Below the pieces are notes generated by a model, which was not told where the DNA came from, ran no database searches, and saw only the letters and a program-made list of their open reading frames with translations. The position numbers and the translations under genes are program-made. A stretch of 64,000 nt of DNA, from the NCBI RefSeq assembly GCF_013364215.1, contig NZ_CP054923.1, forward strand, positions 6,138,001 to 6,202,000, written 5' to 3'. Positions 15,048 through 23,490 of this stretch are shown piece by piece. The DNA comes from Verrucosispora sp. NA02020. GTDB lineage: Bacteria; Actinomycetota; Actinomycetes; Mycobacteriales; Micromonosporaceae. Every line of letters begins with the position of its first letter. Position 1 is the first letter of the stretch.

Positions 15048-17198
15048 TCAGAAAGTTTTCTGAGGGCAGATCTCATCGACCGCCGCGCCCCCCACCAGCG
15101 CCAGCACGGCCTCCCCGTACAGGCCGAGTTTGCGGGGGCCGATGCCGGCGATCGCCACCAGTTCCTCGGACCGGCCCGGCCGCCGCTCGGCGAGCGCGAC
15201 GAGCGTCGCGTCGGTGAAGACCACGTAGGCGGGGACACGCTGGGCTCCGGCCACCCGGGACCGCCACTCGCACAGCCGCTCGTGCAACTCGTCGTCGATG
15301 TCGGACGGACAGGTGGCGCAGCGGCCCAGCTTCCGGTCCGGCCCGGCGAACAGGGTGGTCCCGCAGATCCGGCAGGAGACGATCCGGGTGGCCGCCCGCC
15401 GCTGTGCGCCGCGCGCCGGGGCGCCCGCGCTCGCCCGTTCCGTCCCGCCCGGGGCGAGTTGGGGCAGGAAACGGCACGGCCGCCGGGCCCGCCCGCCCGG
15501 GGAGCGTGCCGAGGCGTACGACAGCCAGAGCCACTGACGGGCCCGGGTGATGCCGACGTACAGCAGCCGGCGCTCCTCCTCGACCTGCTCGGTGGTGCGC
15601 GCGTACGTGGTGGGCAGGGTGCCCTCGGCGAGCCCGACCAGGAACACCGCGTCCCACTCCAGGCCCTTCGCGGAGTGCAGCGAGGCCAGGGTGACCCCCT
15701 CCACCGTGGGTACGTGCTGCTGGGCGGCCCGTCGGGCCAGTTCGTCGGCGAAGTCGGCGAGGGTGACCGGGCGCTCGACCGTGGCGGCCACGCCCACCGG
15801 CACCAGGTCGGGGGTGGCCGCGTACTCCTCGGCGAGCTGGACCAGCGCGGCCAGCGCCTCCCACCGCTCGCGGGCGGCCCCACCGGGCGGGGGCGCGTCG
15901 GGTGCCCACCCGACGGCGGCGAGCGCCTCGACCACCGCCACCGGCAGCGGGGTCTCGCCGGGAATCGACCGGGTGGCCGCGCGCAGCGCCACCATCGCCT
16001 GCCGCACCTCGGTCCGCTCGAAGAACCGCTCGGCCCCCTGGACCTGGTACGGCACGCCCGCCTCGGCCAGCGCCTTCTCGTACGCCTCGGACTGCGCGTT
16101 GGTGCGGAACAGCACGGCGATCTCCCGTGCCGGGGTGCCGGCGTCGACCAGGGCACGGCAGCGCGCGGCGACCGCGGCGGCCTCGGCCGGCTCGTCGGTG
16201 AAGATCCGCCGCTCCGGCTCCGGGCCGGGCGGACGCTGGCCCACCAGTTCCAGGCGCAGCCTCGCCTCGGTGCCACGGGCCTGTGAGATGACCGCGTTGG
16301 CGAGCCCGACCACCTGCGGGGTGGACCGGTAGTCACGGACCAGCCGGACCACCGTGGCGCCCCGGTAGCGGCGCGGGAAGTCGACCAGATACGACGACGT
16401 CGCCCCGGTGAACGAGTAGATCGTCTGGCTGGCGTCGCCGACCACGGTCACGTCGTCCCGGCCGCCGAGCCAGGCGTCCAGCAGGCGCTGCTGCAACGGG
16501 TTGACGTCCTGGTACTCGTCGACGACGAGATGCCGGTACTGGTTGCGTACCTGTTCGGCGACGTCCGGGTGCTCCTCGATCCCCCAGACCGCGGCGCGGA
16601 GCACGTCCTCGAAGTCGATCACACCTCCGGTGCGCTTGAGCCTCTCGTACGCGGCGAAGACCTCGGCGACCTTGGCCGGCTCGTGCGGCGTCTCGCGCAG
16701 CGCCTTCGCCGCCGCCACCACGTACTCCCCCGGCTCGACCAGCGAGGACTTGGCCCATTCGATCTCACCGGCGAGGTCCCGGGCGGCGGTCCGGTCGGTC
16801 CGCAGGCCGGCCCGGGCCGCGGCGAGGGTGACCAGGCGCACCTTGCTGTCCAGCAGCTCGGGCATGGCCCGCCCGGCCAGCAGCCGGGGCGCGAAGTAGC
16901 GCACCTGGCGCAGGGCCGCCGCGTGGAAGGTCCGGGCCTGGACGCCGGCCACCCCGAGCGCGCCGAGCCGGTGCCGCAGCTCGGCGGCGGCGCGGGCGGT
17001 GAAGGTGACGGCGAGCACGTGCCGCGCCGAGATCTCCCCGCTCAGCGCCCGGTGCGCGATCCGCGAGGTGACCGCCCGGGTCTTGCCGGTGCCGGCCCCG
17101 GCGAGTACGCAGACCGGCCCGGCCACGGCGGTCACGGCCGAGCGTTGTTCCGGGTCGAGCCCGGTCAGCACGCGTTCGGACGCGGAGTTAACCACCAC
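15048..17198 (-). CDS. uvrD2: ATP-dependent DNA helicase UvrD2
   Basis: A 716-residue superfamily 1A 3'-5' helicase. Walker A AGAGTGKT at residues 33-40, the Walker B-like VDEYQDVN, motif III GDASQTIYSF and motif VI VGITRARQWLWLSYA are visible. After the motor come a four-cysteine zinc motif (SCRICG...GRCATCP, about residues 605-630) and a C-terminal HRDC domain (VAIAGIGPRKLGLYGEAVLALV), the layout described for mycobacterial UvrD2. GTG 17198 is the start; the next codon is also GTG. Role: DNA repair or replication-linked unwinding, essential in M. tuberculosis. Divergent from mycoredoxin. Confidence 0.96.
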   Translation of the reverse strand: MVVNSASERVLTGLDPEQRSAVTAVAGPVCVLAGAGTGKTRAVTSRIAHRALSGEISARHVLAVTFTARAAAELRHRLGALGVAGVQARTFHAAALRQVRYFAPRLLAGRAMPELLDSKVRLVTLAAARAGLRTDRTAARDLAGEIEWAKSSLVEPGEYVVAAAKALRETPHEPAKVAEVFAAYERLKRTGGVIDFEDVLRAAVWGIEEHPDVAEQVRNQYRHLVVDEYQDVNPLQQRLLDAWLGGRDDVTVVGDASQTIYSFTGATSSYLVDFPRRYRGATVVRLVRDYRSTPQVVGLANAVISQARGTEARLRLELVGQRPPGPEPERRIFTDEPAEAAAVAARCRALVDAGTPAREIAVLFRTNAQSEAYEKALAEAGVPYQVQGAERFFERTEVRQAMVALRAATRSIPGETPLPVAVVEALAAVGWAPDAPPPGGAARERWEALAALVQLAEEYAATPDLVPVGVAATVERPVTLADFADELARRAAQQHVPTVEGVTLASLHSAKGLEWDAVFLVGLAEGTLPTTYARTTEQVEEERRLLYVGITRARQWLWLSYASARSPGGRARRPCRFLPQLAPGGTERASAGAPARGAQRRAATRIVSCRICGTTLFAGPDRKLGRCATCPSDIDDELHERLCEWRSRVAGAQRVPAYVVFTDATLVALAERRPGRSEELVAIAGIGPRKLGLYGEAVLALVGGAAVDEICPQKTF

Positions 17199-17291
17199 AG
17201 CGGGGAATTGTCGCAGCTCGCCCGGACGTTGCAGCGGTTAGCCTGTGCTGATCTGCGCGAGCAGGCGCGCATGACGTTGGAGGATCTCACC

Positions 17292-17534
17292 ATGCTGACC
17301 ATGTACTCCACTCCCTGGTGCGGCTACTGCCACCGGCTGAAGTCGCAGCTCGACCGGGAGGGGATCGCCTACCAGGTGGTCGACATCGAGCAGGATCCGG
17401 CGGCGGCGGAGTTCGTGATGGGGGTCAACGGTGGCAACCAGACCGTGCCCACCCTGCGCTTCGCCGACGACAGTGCGCTGACGAACCCGTCGATCAACCA
17501 GGTCAAGCAGCACCTGGCGAGCATCACCGTCTGA
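17292..17534 (+). CDS. mrx1: Mycoredoxin-type glutaredoxin
   Basis: An 80-residue glutaredoxin-fold protein with the CGYC active site (STPWCGYCHRL) typical of mycoredoxin 1, which reduces mixed disulfides between proteins and mycothiol. The cis-proline loop (QTVPTLRF) and the C-terminal substrate groove (DSALTNPS) are present. ATG 17292 has GGAGG eight bases upstream; an in-frame ATG at 17271 would add seven residues but has no ribosome-binding site. Divergent from uvrD2 as in mycobacteria. Its presence together with mshB shows a mycothiol-based redox system. Confidence 0.94.
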   Translation: MLTMYSTPWCGYCHRLKSQLDREGIAYQVVDIEQDPAAAEFVMGVNGGNQTVPTLRFADDSALTNPSINQVKQHLASITV

Positions 17535-17548
17535 CCGAGGACGTACCC

Positions 17549-17583
17549 GCGGCGGCCGGCCCCCACCCGGGGCCGGCCGCCGC
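17549..17583. terminator. Bidirectional terminator between mycoredoxin and MFS genes
   Basis: A perfect 15-base stem (17549-17563 with 17569-17583) and 5-base loop between the two convergent stops (17534 and 17591). Confidence 0.85.
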
Positions 17584-17590
17584 GTCGTCG

Positions 17591-18907
17591 TCAGTGACCG
17601 CCCCGGCCGGTCAGCGTCCCGACCGGCGCCGGGTCCCGGTCCTCGGTGGCCGGGCGTGGTGCCGGCACCCGGGTACGCGCCGCCGGTCCGGCCGGCGGGC
17701 TCAGCCGGCGCCCGCCCCAGAGGTAGCCGCCCGCGAGCAGGGTGGCCAGGCCGATCGACACGAAGACCAGCCGGTAGTCGAGCACTCCCACGATCAGCGC
17801 GCCCACGCCGACCGAGATCGCCTGCGGGCCCCGGATCACCGCCTCCGACGCCGCCGCGACCCGGCCGATCAGCTCGGGCGGGGTCCGCCGCTGAATCAGC
17901 GTGTGCAGGCCGACCAGGGTCAGCGGCAGGGAGAGACCGGCCAGCAGCACCGCAGTGAAGCCGAGCCACAGGTTCGGGTACGCCAGCGCCAGTGCCGCCG
18001 GGCCGAAGAACGCCACTCCGGCGGCGAGCGTGCCCAGCTCACCGAGCCGACGCAGGACGGCTGGGGAGCACAGTCCGCCGACCAGTCCCCCGATGCCCTG
18101 CACGGTGACCAGTACGCCGACGAACGTGGCGTCCCGCCTGAGCCCCGAGTCCACGTACGCGAAGATCAGCGACTCGGTGAAGCCCATCACCAGCGAGCCG
18201 AGGCCGTAGCCGACCAACGCCCGCCGCAACGCCGGCTCACCGGCGAGGTGCCGCAGCCCGGCGACCAGCTCGGAGGAGAGGCGTCGTACCCGGGTGACGG
18301 CGACGGTCGGGCAGTCCTCCGGATCGGCCGCTCGCGCGGGCGACTCGGCCATCCGGAGCGTGCCGACCACGGCGGCGGCGGCCAGGAAGCCGACCATCCC
18401 GACCGCGGCCAGCACCCAGCCGCCGAGCACCGCGTACAGGCCCGCACCGGCCAGCGGACCGACCAGCCGCAGGCCCTGCCGTGCGGTCTGCAACGCGCCG
18501 TTGGCCTCTCCGAGCAGGTCGGACGGGACCAGTTCCTGGATCAGCCGGCTGAGCACCGCACCGACCGTGAGGTTCGACAGGCCGTAGAGCGCGGCCACCG
18601 CGTAGATGATCCACATGTCGCCCGCGTCCCGGACCGCGAACAGCGGGGTCAGCAGCACCGCCATGGCGAGGTGGGTGACCACGAAGAAGGGCTGCCGGGG
18701 GTACCGGTCGACGAACCAGCCGACCAGCGGCGCGAGGGTCCTCGGCGCGAGGATGACGAAGATGGTGGCACCGGCGAGGCCGTCCGATCCGGTGAGGTCC
18801 TTCACCCAGATGGCGAGTGCCAGCAGCAGGATCGACTCCGCGGTCATGCTGGCCAACAGTCCGCCGAACAGCAGGCGGAAGTCCGGGCGACTCAGGACGG
18901 TTCGCAT
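17591..18907 (-). CDS. MFS transporter
   Basis: A 438-residue major facilitator superfamily protein with about 12 hydrophobic helices. The loop between helices 2 and 3 carries the degenerate MFS signature VGWFVDRYPRQPFF. It resembles actinomycete drug-efflux or MFS_3-type proteins (MRTVLSRPDFRLLFGGLLAS N-terminus). The substrate cannot be deduced. The C-terminal tail is Pro/Arg-rich and cytoplasmic. ATG 18907 has GGAGG upstream (TCCCTCCGGG on the plus strand, 18910-18919). A neighbouring HTH regulator is divergent but need not control it. Confidence 0.87.
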   Translation of the reverse strand: MRTVLSRPDFRLLFGGLLASMTAESILLLALAIWVKDLTGSDGLAGATIFVILAPRTLAPLVGWFVDRYPRQPFFVVTHLAMAVLLTPLFAVRDAGDMWIIYAVAALYGLSNLTVGAVLSRLIQELVPSDLLGEANGALQTARQGLRLVGPLAGAGLYAVLGGWVLAAVGMVGFLAAAAVVGTLRMAESPARAADPEDCPTVAVTRVRRLSSELVAGLRHLAGEPALRRALVGYGLGSLVMGFTESLIFAYVDSGLRRDATFVGVLVTVQGIGGLVGGLCSPAVLRRLGELGTLAAGVAFFGPAALALAYPNLWLGFTAVLLAGLSLPLTLVGLHTLIQRRTPPELIGRVAAASEAVIRGPQAISVGVGALIVGVLDYRLVFVSIGLATLLAGGYLWGGRRLSPPAGPAARTRVPAPRPATEDRDPAPVGTLTGRGGH

Positions 18908-19130
18908 TGATCCCTCCGGGGGTGGCGCGACTCGGGCGCGGTCGGGAACCCGTCCGGGGCGGGGACGCAGGTGAAGGCGGTCTCGTTCCGGTGTGTCGGG
19001 TGTCCGTATTTCTCATGACACGCCCCCGCCGGTACCTCCGGCGCCGGTCGCGACGTCCATACTGGCCGTGGGGGGCGAATTTCATACAGTTACCGTCGCG
19101 TCTGCGGCGGTCGACGGAAAAGAGGACACC

Positions 19131-20111
19131 GTGCCTCCTGCCGCACCCAGTCCGATCCTGCGTCGGCAGCGGCTCGGCCGCGAACTGCGCCAGCTACGCG
19201 AGGCCGCCGGACTCACCGGTGACCAGGTCATCGAGCGTGTCGGTTGGGCCTCCGCGTCGAAGCTGTCCCGGCTGGAGAACGGCCGCAGTCGACCCGACCC
19301 GCAGGACGTCCGGGACCTGCTCGACCTCTACGACGCCGACACGGCACGGCGGGCGGAACTGCTCGGCATCACCGACGAGGCCGGTGACATGCGCGGCTGG
19401 CTCAAGAACTACCCGGCGATGACGCAGCAGCAACGCGGCTTCGCCGAGCTGGAGGCCGGTTGCGTCGAGATCTCCGAGTACAACCCGGTGCTGGTGCCGG
19501 GGTTGTTGCAGACCCCCGGGTACGCCCGCGTCCGACTCTCCTCGGCGTACCAGGTCGGTCGGGAGGCCGGCGATCCGGAGACCGAGGAGGAGACCGAGAC
19601 CCAGGTCAAGGCCCGGCAGGCCCGGCAACTGCTGCTCACCCGGGAGCACGACGCGCCCCGGTACACGGCGGTGCTGGAGGAGGCGGCGCTCGGGCACCGT
19701 GCCGGGCCGCCCGAGGTGCTCCGGGAGCAGTTGGCGCAGCTGTGCGAGCTGGCCATGCTGCCCAACGTCACGCTGCACGTCCTGCCCAGGGACACGCCGA
19801 TCGGGCAGTGGTACCTCCCACCGACCGCGTTCTCGGTCTATCGGTTCGCCGACCCACTCGATCCGGAGACGCTCGCCATCGAAGGTGGCTTCACCGACGT
19901 CATGTCGACCGACGTAATCGCCCTAAATCACTATAAAGTGGTGTTCGAGTGGCTACGTACGGCGGCACTTTCCGCAACGGATACCCACTCCTGGCTGGTC
20001 AAGTCGTCGGAACGGCTGACCAGTCCGGGAGCATCGTCCATTGTGGCCAATGGATCGGCAACGGCGCCGGCCCAGCGCCGTGGTTCCTCCGGGAGCCTGA
20101 CGGAGCGGTGA
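19131..20111 (+). CDS. XRE-family regulator with DUF5753 domain
   Basis: A 326-residue regulator. The N-terminal helix-turn-helix (about residues 12-66: LGRELRQLREAAGLTGDQV, then ASKLSRLENGRSRP) is followed by the C-terminal DUF5753 domain (about 85-290), with typical QTPGYAR and HVLPRDTPIG segments. Proteins of this type are greatly expanded in actinomycetes and paired with small DUF397 proteins, as here; some pairs influence development and secondary metabolism. GTG 19131 has AGAGGA seven to ten bases upstream. Separated from the DUF397 gene by 68 bases, so probably co-transcribed. Effector ligand unknown. Confidence 0.92.
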   Translation: MPPAAPSPILRRQRLGRELRQLREAAGLTGDQVIERVGWASASKLSRLENGRSRPDPQDVRDLLDLYDADTARRAELLGITDEAGDMRGWLKNYPAMTQQQRGFAELEAGCVEISEYNPVLVPGLLQTPGYARVRLSSAYQVGREAGDPETEEETETQVKARQARQLLLTREHDAPRYTAVLEEAALGHRAGPPEVLREQLAQLCELAMLPNVTLHVLPRDTPIGQWYLPPTAFSVYRFADPLDPETLAIEGGFTDVMSTDVIALNHYKVVFEWLRTAALSATDTHSWLVKSSERLTSPGASSIVANGSATAPAQRRGSSGSLTER

Positions 20112-20179
20112 CCGAGAAGGGACCGCGCCCGACACGTGCGGCCCTGCTCGATCCATCGGTCCACGTCAGGAGCTCAACC

Positions 20180-20416
20180 ATGAACGACATTCGCACCACG
20201 CCGTCCGTCCTCGCGCAGCTCGCGCACGCCCCCTGGCGTACCAGCACGCGCAGCCAGACCTCCAACTGCGTGGAGGTCGCACCGCTGGGCACCGGTCCCG
20301 CCGCGGTGGCGCTGCGCGACAGCAAGGACCAGGGTGGCCCGGTCCTGCTGTTCAACCGGGCCGGATGGCTGGGCTTCATCTCCGGCGCCAAGAACGGGCA
20401 GTTCGACCTGAACTAG
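20180..20416 (+). CDS. DUF397 domain protein (partner of HTH regulator)
   Basis: A 78-residue protein of the DUF397 family. Hallmarks are WRTSTRSQTSNCVEVA near residue 20-35 and VALRDSKDQGGPVLLF in the second half. Start ATG has AGGAG eight bases upstream. DUF397 proteins pair with DUF5753 regulators and probably modulate them; the molecular mechanism is not settled (toxin-antitoxin-like behaviour has been proposed for some pairs). Ends at a hairpin terminator. Confidence 0.93.
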   Translation: MNDIRTTPSVLAQLAHAPWRTSTRSQTSNCVEVAPLGTGPAAVALRDSKDQGGPVLLFNRAGWLGFISGAKNGQFDLN

Positions 20417-20432
20417 CTCGGGTACGTCTCGC

Positions 20433-20462
20433 GGGGCCGTCGGCACACCACCGGCGGCCCCG
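20433..20462 (+). terminator. Terminator of the HTH/DUF397 unit
   Basis: GGGGCCGTCGG pairs with CCGGCGGCCCC (one G/T pair) around a short loop, 17 bases after the stop. Confidence 0.65.
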
Positions 20463-20539
20463 TCGTCGTCCACACCGACCACCCCGGTGAGCAGGCATCG
20501 GATGATCGGACGGGGCTGAAATCAATCGCCGTGTTTCAC

Positions 20540-20567
20540 TTGCTGAGATGCGGGCCGGGCGTACGAT
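20540..20567 (+). promoter_or_regulatory. Candidate vegetative promoter of the 90-residue protein gene
   Basis: TTGCTG (20540-20545) and TACGAT (20562-20567) with a 16-base spacer. The predicted transcription start is about 20574, just before a perfect dyad. Confidence 0.5.
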
Positions 20568-20580
20568 GGCCGAGTATTGA

Positions 20581-20595
20581 CGTGGAACTTCCACG
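20581..20595. promoter_or_regulatory. Operator-like dyad CGTGGAA-C-TTCCACG
   Basis: A perfect 7-1-7 inverted repeat immediately downstream of the predicted transcription start and 32 bases before the start codon of the 20628 gene; position fits repressor binding. Regulator unknown. Confidence 0.5.
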
Positions 20596-20627
20596 GTTCC
20601 ACCCGTCGCGGCACATCGGAGACCCAC

Positions 20628-20900
20628 ATGCGGTTCCTGATCGTTCGCACCGACATCCGCGCCGTCGTCGACACCGACATCACGGCCGCCTGGGCCGGCG
20701 GTCACCGGCTGCGGGACGAGACCACCCGGCCCGAGCCGCGTCGCCAGGTCGTGCACGCCGAGGACCGTGACGCCGCCCTGCACCTCGCCCGCGCCATCGC
20801 CACCGTCGGCGCTGTGCGCTGCGGTAAGCAGCGGGTCAAGGTGCTGCCGCTCGACGACCCGAAGCGCTGGCGGGCCCACCCGGGTCCACCCGACACCTGA
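20628..20900 (+). CDS. Hypothetical 90-residue protein
   Basis: A small soluble alpha/beta protein (MRFLIVRTDIRAVVDTDI...) with a basic C-terminal half (GKQRVKVLPLDDPKRWRAHPG). No membrane segment, signal or known domain. The ATG at 20628 follows a candidate promoter and dyad in a sensible order, but no strong Shine-Dalgarno is visible (GGAGACCCAC). Base composition matches its neighbours. Comparable short proteins accompany HTH/DUF397 pairs in some actinomycetes, but I cannot assign a family. Confidence 0.6.
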   Translation: MRFLIVRTDIRAVVDTDITAAWAGGHRLRDETTRPEPRRQVVHAEDRDAALHLARAIATVGAVRCGKQRVKVLPLDDPKRWRAHPGPPDT

Positions 20901-21093
20901 CCTCCCCACGTCCGTCGTGGTCGGCCGGCTCCCCCGCCGTGTTCCTCACCCAGCCGACCACGACGGCCCGTGTCCCCGGCCCGTGGCCGCCGCGGCAACG
21001 ACGGCCACGGGTCGGGGCCGCACCTCCCGCACCCGCACCGGCACGCACACCCGCGCCGCACCCGCCGCACCCGCCGCCGTGCTCGGCGTGGGT

Positions 21094-21147
21094 GTAAGGA
21101 GGGGTCCCCTGCTATGCACCAGGCGTTAGCAGGGGACCCCTCCTTAC
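21094..21147 (-). repeat. Dispersed palindromic element, copy A
   Basis: A perfect 20-base stem (21094-21113 with 21128-21147) and 14-base asymmetric loop. Read on the minus strand it is AAGGAGGGG...TAACGCCTGGTGCATAG...CCCCTCCTT and starts four bases after the nudC stop. Likely acts as terminator. Other copies lie at 24853, 37083 and 52952. Confidence 0.85.
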
Positions 21148-21151
21148 AACC

Positions 21152-22156
21152 TCAGCAGTGCCCGTCGAACCAGCGGTGGATCAGGAACAGCGCGATCGAC
21201 GACGGCGGGGGCAACAGCAGGCGGTCGCCTCCGGCGTCCACGTCCCGGCCGGCGAGCGCGGCACCGATCTCGTGCCGGGTGAACCAGCGGGCCTGCGCGA
21301 TCTCGGCCGGATCGGGCCGGACCGGGTGCTCCGGGTCGGCGGTGGCCAGGAAGCCGAGCATCAGCGAGCCCGGGAACGGCCACGCCTGGCTGCCCGCGTA
21401 CGTGATCTCACGGACCGGTACGCCGACCTCCTCGCGTACCTCCCGCAGCACGGTCGCCTCGGCCGACTCGCCCGGCTCGACGTACCCGGCCAGACAGGAG
21501 AACCGGCGCTGCCCCTTCGGGCTGGGCCAGGCCGCGTTGTTGCCCAGCAGGCAGCGCCCGTCGACGCCGTCGACACCGTCGTGCACCAGCACGATCATGG
21601 CCGGGTCGGTACGCGGCCACACCCGCTCACCGGAGCCGTCCACCCGGGACCAGCCCGCCTCGTCGGTGCGGGTCGGTGCGCCGGTGACCGGGTGATAGAG
21701 GTGCCGCAGATGCCAGTTGGTCAGCGCCAGCGCCGTGGTGAACAGCCCGGCGTCCCGGTCACCGAGCAGGTGCCCGATGCCCCGCAGGTGAGCAGACCGG
21801 GTGTCCGGCAGCACCGTCAACGCGGTGTGCACGCAGAAGATCGGCACCCCGTCCGGTTCCACCCCGAGGAACACCGCGTCGGCGGCCAGAGTCGACGGCA
21901 GGTCGTCCGCCGCCACCAGGACCAGCTCCGGCACCGGGGTGTCGGTCCGCACCAGCGCCCGGCCGCCGGCCTCCACGTCGAGCACCAGCACCCGCGCGCC
22001 GGACCAGGCCCCCGCCAACCACTGCGGGTCGGTACGCCGATGCGCCGCCCGGTCCAGCGTGGAGCGGGCCAGCGGCGGGGCCGCCTCCCCGCGTACCCAG
22101 TCGATCGGCTGTCCCCAGCCGTCCGACGGCAGCGCCGTGCCGGTGGGCCCGCTCAC
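21152..22156 (-). CDS. nudC: NADH pyrophosphatase (Nudix), zinc motif lost
   Basis: A 334-residue Nudix hydrolase of the NudC family, which cleaves NAD(H) and removes NAD caps from RNA. The Nudix box GYVEPGESAEATVLREVREEVGV is intact and the NudC-specific SQAWPFPGSLM follows. Downstream of residue 160, where E. coli NudC has four zinc-binding cysteines, this protein reads NWHLRHLYHPVTGAPTRTD without cysteines. The GTG start overlaps the stop of the M16 gene by four bases (GTGA), so these are co-translated. The gene ends just before palindromic element A. NudC also lies in this region in mycobacteria. Confidence 0.9.
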   Translation of the reverse strand: MSGPTGTALPSDGWGQPIDWVRGEAAPPLARSTLDRAAHRRTDPQWLAGAWSGARVLVLDVEAGGRALVRTDTPVPELVLVAADDLPSTLAADAVFLGVEPDGVPIFCVHTALTVLPDTRSAHLRGIGHLLGDRDAGLFTTALALTNWHLRHLYHPVTGAPTRTDEAGWSRVDGSGERVWPRTDPAMIVLVHDGVDGVDGRCLLGNNAAWPSPKGQRRFSCLAGYVEPGESAEATVLREVREEVGVPVREITYAGSQAWPFPGSLMLGFLATADPEHPVRPDPAEIAQARWFTRHEIGAALAGRDVDAGGDRLLLPPPSSIALFLIHRWFDGHC

Positions 22157-23490
22157 GGTGTGGCCGGTGTGGTCTGGACCGGGGTCAGCGTGGACAGCGA
22201 GGGCTCGATCCGTGCGGCGTCCCCGAGCACGACGGTGACCGCGCGGGACGGGGCGAGGTAGCGGGCCGCCGCCTCGGTGACGTCGTCGACGGTCGCCTTC
22301 GCCAGCCGGGTCGCGTGCTCGGAGAGGAAGTCCAGTCGCAGCCCACTGCCGGCGTACGCGCTGACGAACGACGCCAGTCCCGCCTGGGTGGCGATGCCGA
22401 GCTGGAGCGTGCCGAGGGCGTACTGGCGGGCCTGGTCCAACTCCTCCTGACTGGGCGGCACCGTGGCCAGTCGACCCAACTCGTACGTGGTCTCCAGCAG
22501 CGCCGGTGCCGTCACCTCGGTGGCCACCTCGGCGGCGGCCAGCAGCACCGAACCACCGACCGAGTGCTCGACCATCGAGTGCGGGCCGTACGTGTAGCCC
22601 TTGTCCTCGCGGATGTTCTCCACCCAGCGCGAGGAGAAGTAGCCGCCGAAGATCAGGTTGGCCAGTTGCAGCGCGGCGTGGTCCGGATGGGTACGCGGCA
22701 CCGCCGGCAACGCCATCCGCATCGACGACTGCACCGAACCGGGCCGGTCGACCAGCAGCAGCGGGCCCGGTTCCAGCGGCGGGACCGGCGGCACCTCGGC
22801 CACGTGCTCGCCGCCCTGCCAACCGGCGAGCGCCTTCTCGGCGGCGTCCAGCGCCCGCTCCGGGCGTACGTCGCCGACCAGCACCAGCACCGCGCCGGCG
22901 GGTCGGACCCGCTGGGCGTGCAGCGTCCGCAGGGCGGCCGGACGGACCGCCCGGACCTGCTCGGGCTCCGGGGTCTGGACCGCGTACGGGTGCCGGCCGA
23001 AGATCCGCCGCAGCAGCGCGGTACGGGCCAGATGGGCGGGCTGGCTGCGGGCCACCTGGATTCCGTCGACCAGCCGGTCCCGCTCGACGCCGACCCACTC
23101 GGCCGGGTAGCTGGCGCCGGTCACCACGTCGGCGAGGATCTCCAGCATCCGGTCCAGCCCGGTGGCCAGGGCGGTGCCGGAGAGCATCAGCCGGTCCGGG
23201 TCGAGCCCGGCGGAGAGCCCGCCGCCGATCCGCTGGAGTTCGGCGGCGATCTGCACGCTGCTCATCGTCTCGGTGCCGGAGAGCAGGGTCTGCGCCAGCA
23301 GGTGCCCCCGGGCCAGGTGGGCGCGGACGAACGGCATCCAGAGACGCAGTTCCACAAGCGGCACCGCCGGGCGGCGTACCACGATCACGGTGAGCCCGTT
23401 GGCGAGCGTGCGTTCGGCCTGCCGGGGCAGCGTGAGCCGACGGGTCGGGCCGAGCGGCGGCAGCGTTCGTGTGGGCGTACTCGTGCTCAT
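22153..23490 (-). CDS. M16-family peptidase, catalytically silent subunit
   Basis: A 445-residue pitrilysin-family protein. It has the M16 fold sequence (ERTLANGLTVIVVRRPAVPLVELRLWM) but where catalytic members carry HxxEH it reads ARGHLLAQTLLSGTETM, so it is the non-catalytic partner. The C-terminal R/Y pair typical of such subunits may be in the FGGYFSSRWVENIREDKGYTYG region, where the RxxxGYxYG-like motif is conserved. It overlaps the catalytic gene by four bases (ATGA), consistent with a heterodimer like bacterial M16B pairs. Function is probably clearance of peptides; substrate unknown. Confidence 0.92.
   Translation of the reverse strand: MSTSTPTRTLPPLGPTRRLTLPRQAERTLANGLTVIVVRRPAVPLVELRLWMPFVRAHLARGHLLAQTLLSGTETMSSVQIAAELQRIGGGLSAGLDPDRLMLSGTALATGLDRMLEILADVVTGASYPAEWVGVERDRLVDGIQVARSQPAHLARTALLRRIFGRHPYAVQTPEPEQVRAVRPAALRTLHAQRVRPAGAVLVLVGDVRPERALDAAEKALAGWQGGEHVAEVPPVPPLEPGPLLLVDRPGSVQSSMRMALPAVPRTHPDHAALQLANLIFGGYFSSRWVENIREDKGYTYGPHSMVEHSVGGSVLLAAAEVATEVTAPALLETTYELGRLATVPPSQEELDQARQYALGTLQLGIATQAGLASFVSAYAGSGLRLDFLSEHATRLAKATVDDVTEAAARYLAPSRAVTVVLGDAARIEPSLSTLTPVQTTPATP

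Noticed and set aside
20180..20416. Classical toxin-antitoxin locus with the HTH gene
   Set aside because: DUF397/DUF5753 pairs are mostly regulatory in actinomycetes; no toxin fold or autoregulatory dyad in front of the pair was seen.
21094..21147. Insertion sequence remnant
   Set aside because: No transposase fragment or flanking duplication is visible; the four related copies behave as 3'-end palindromes.
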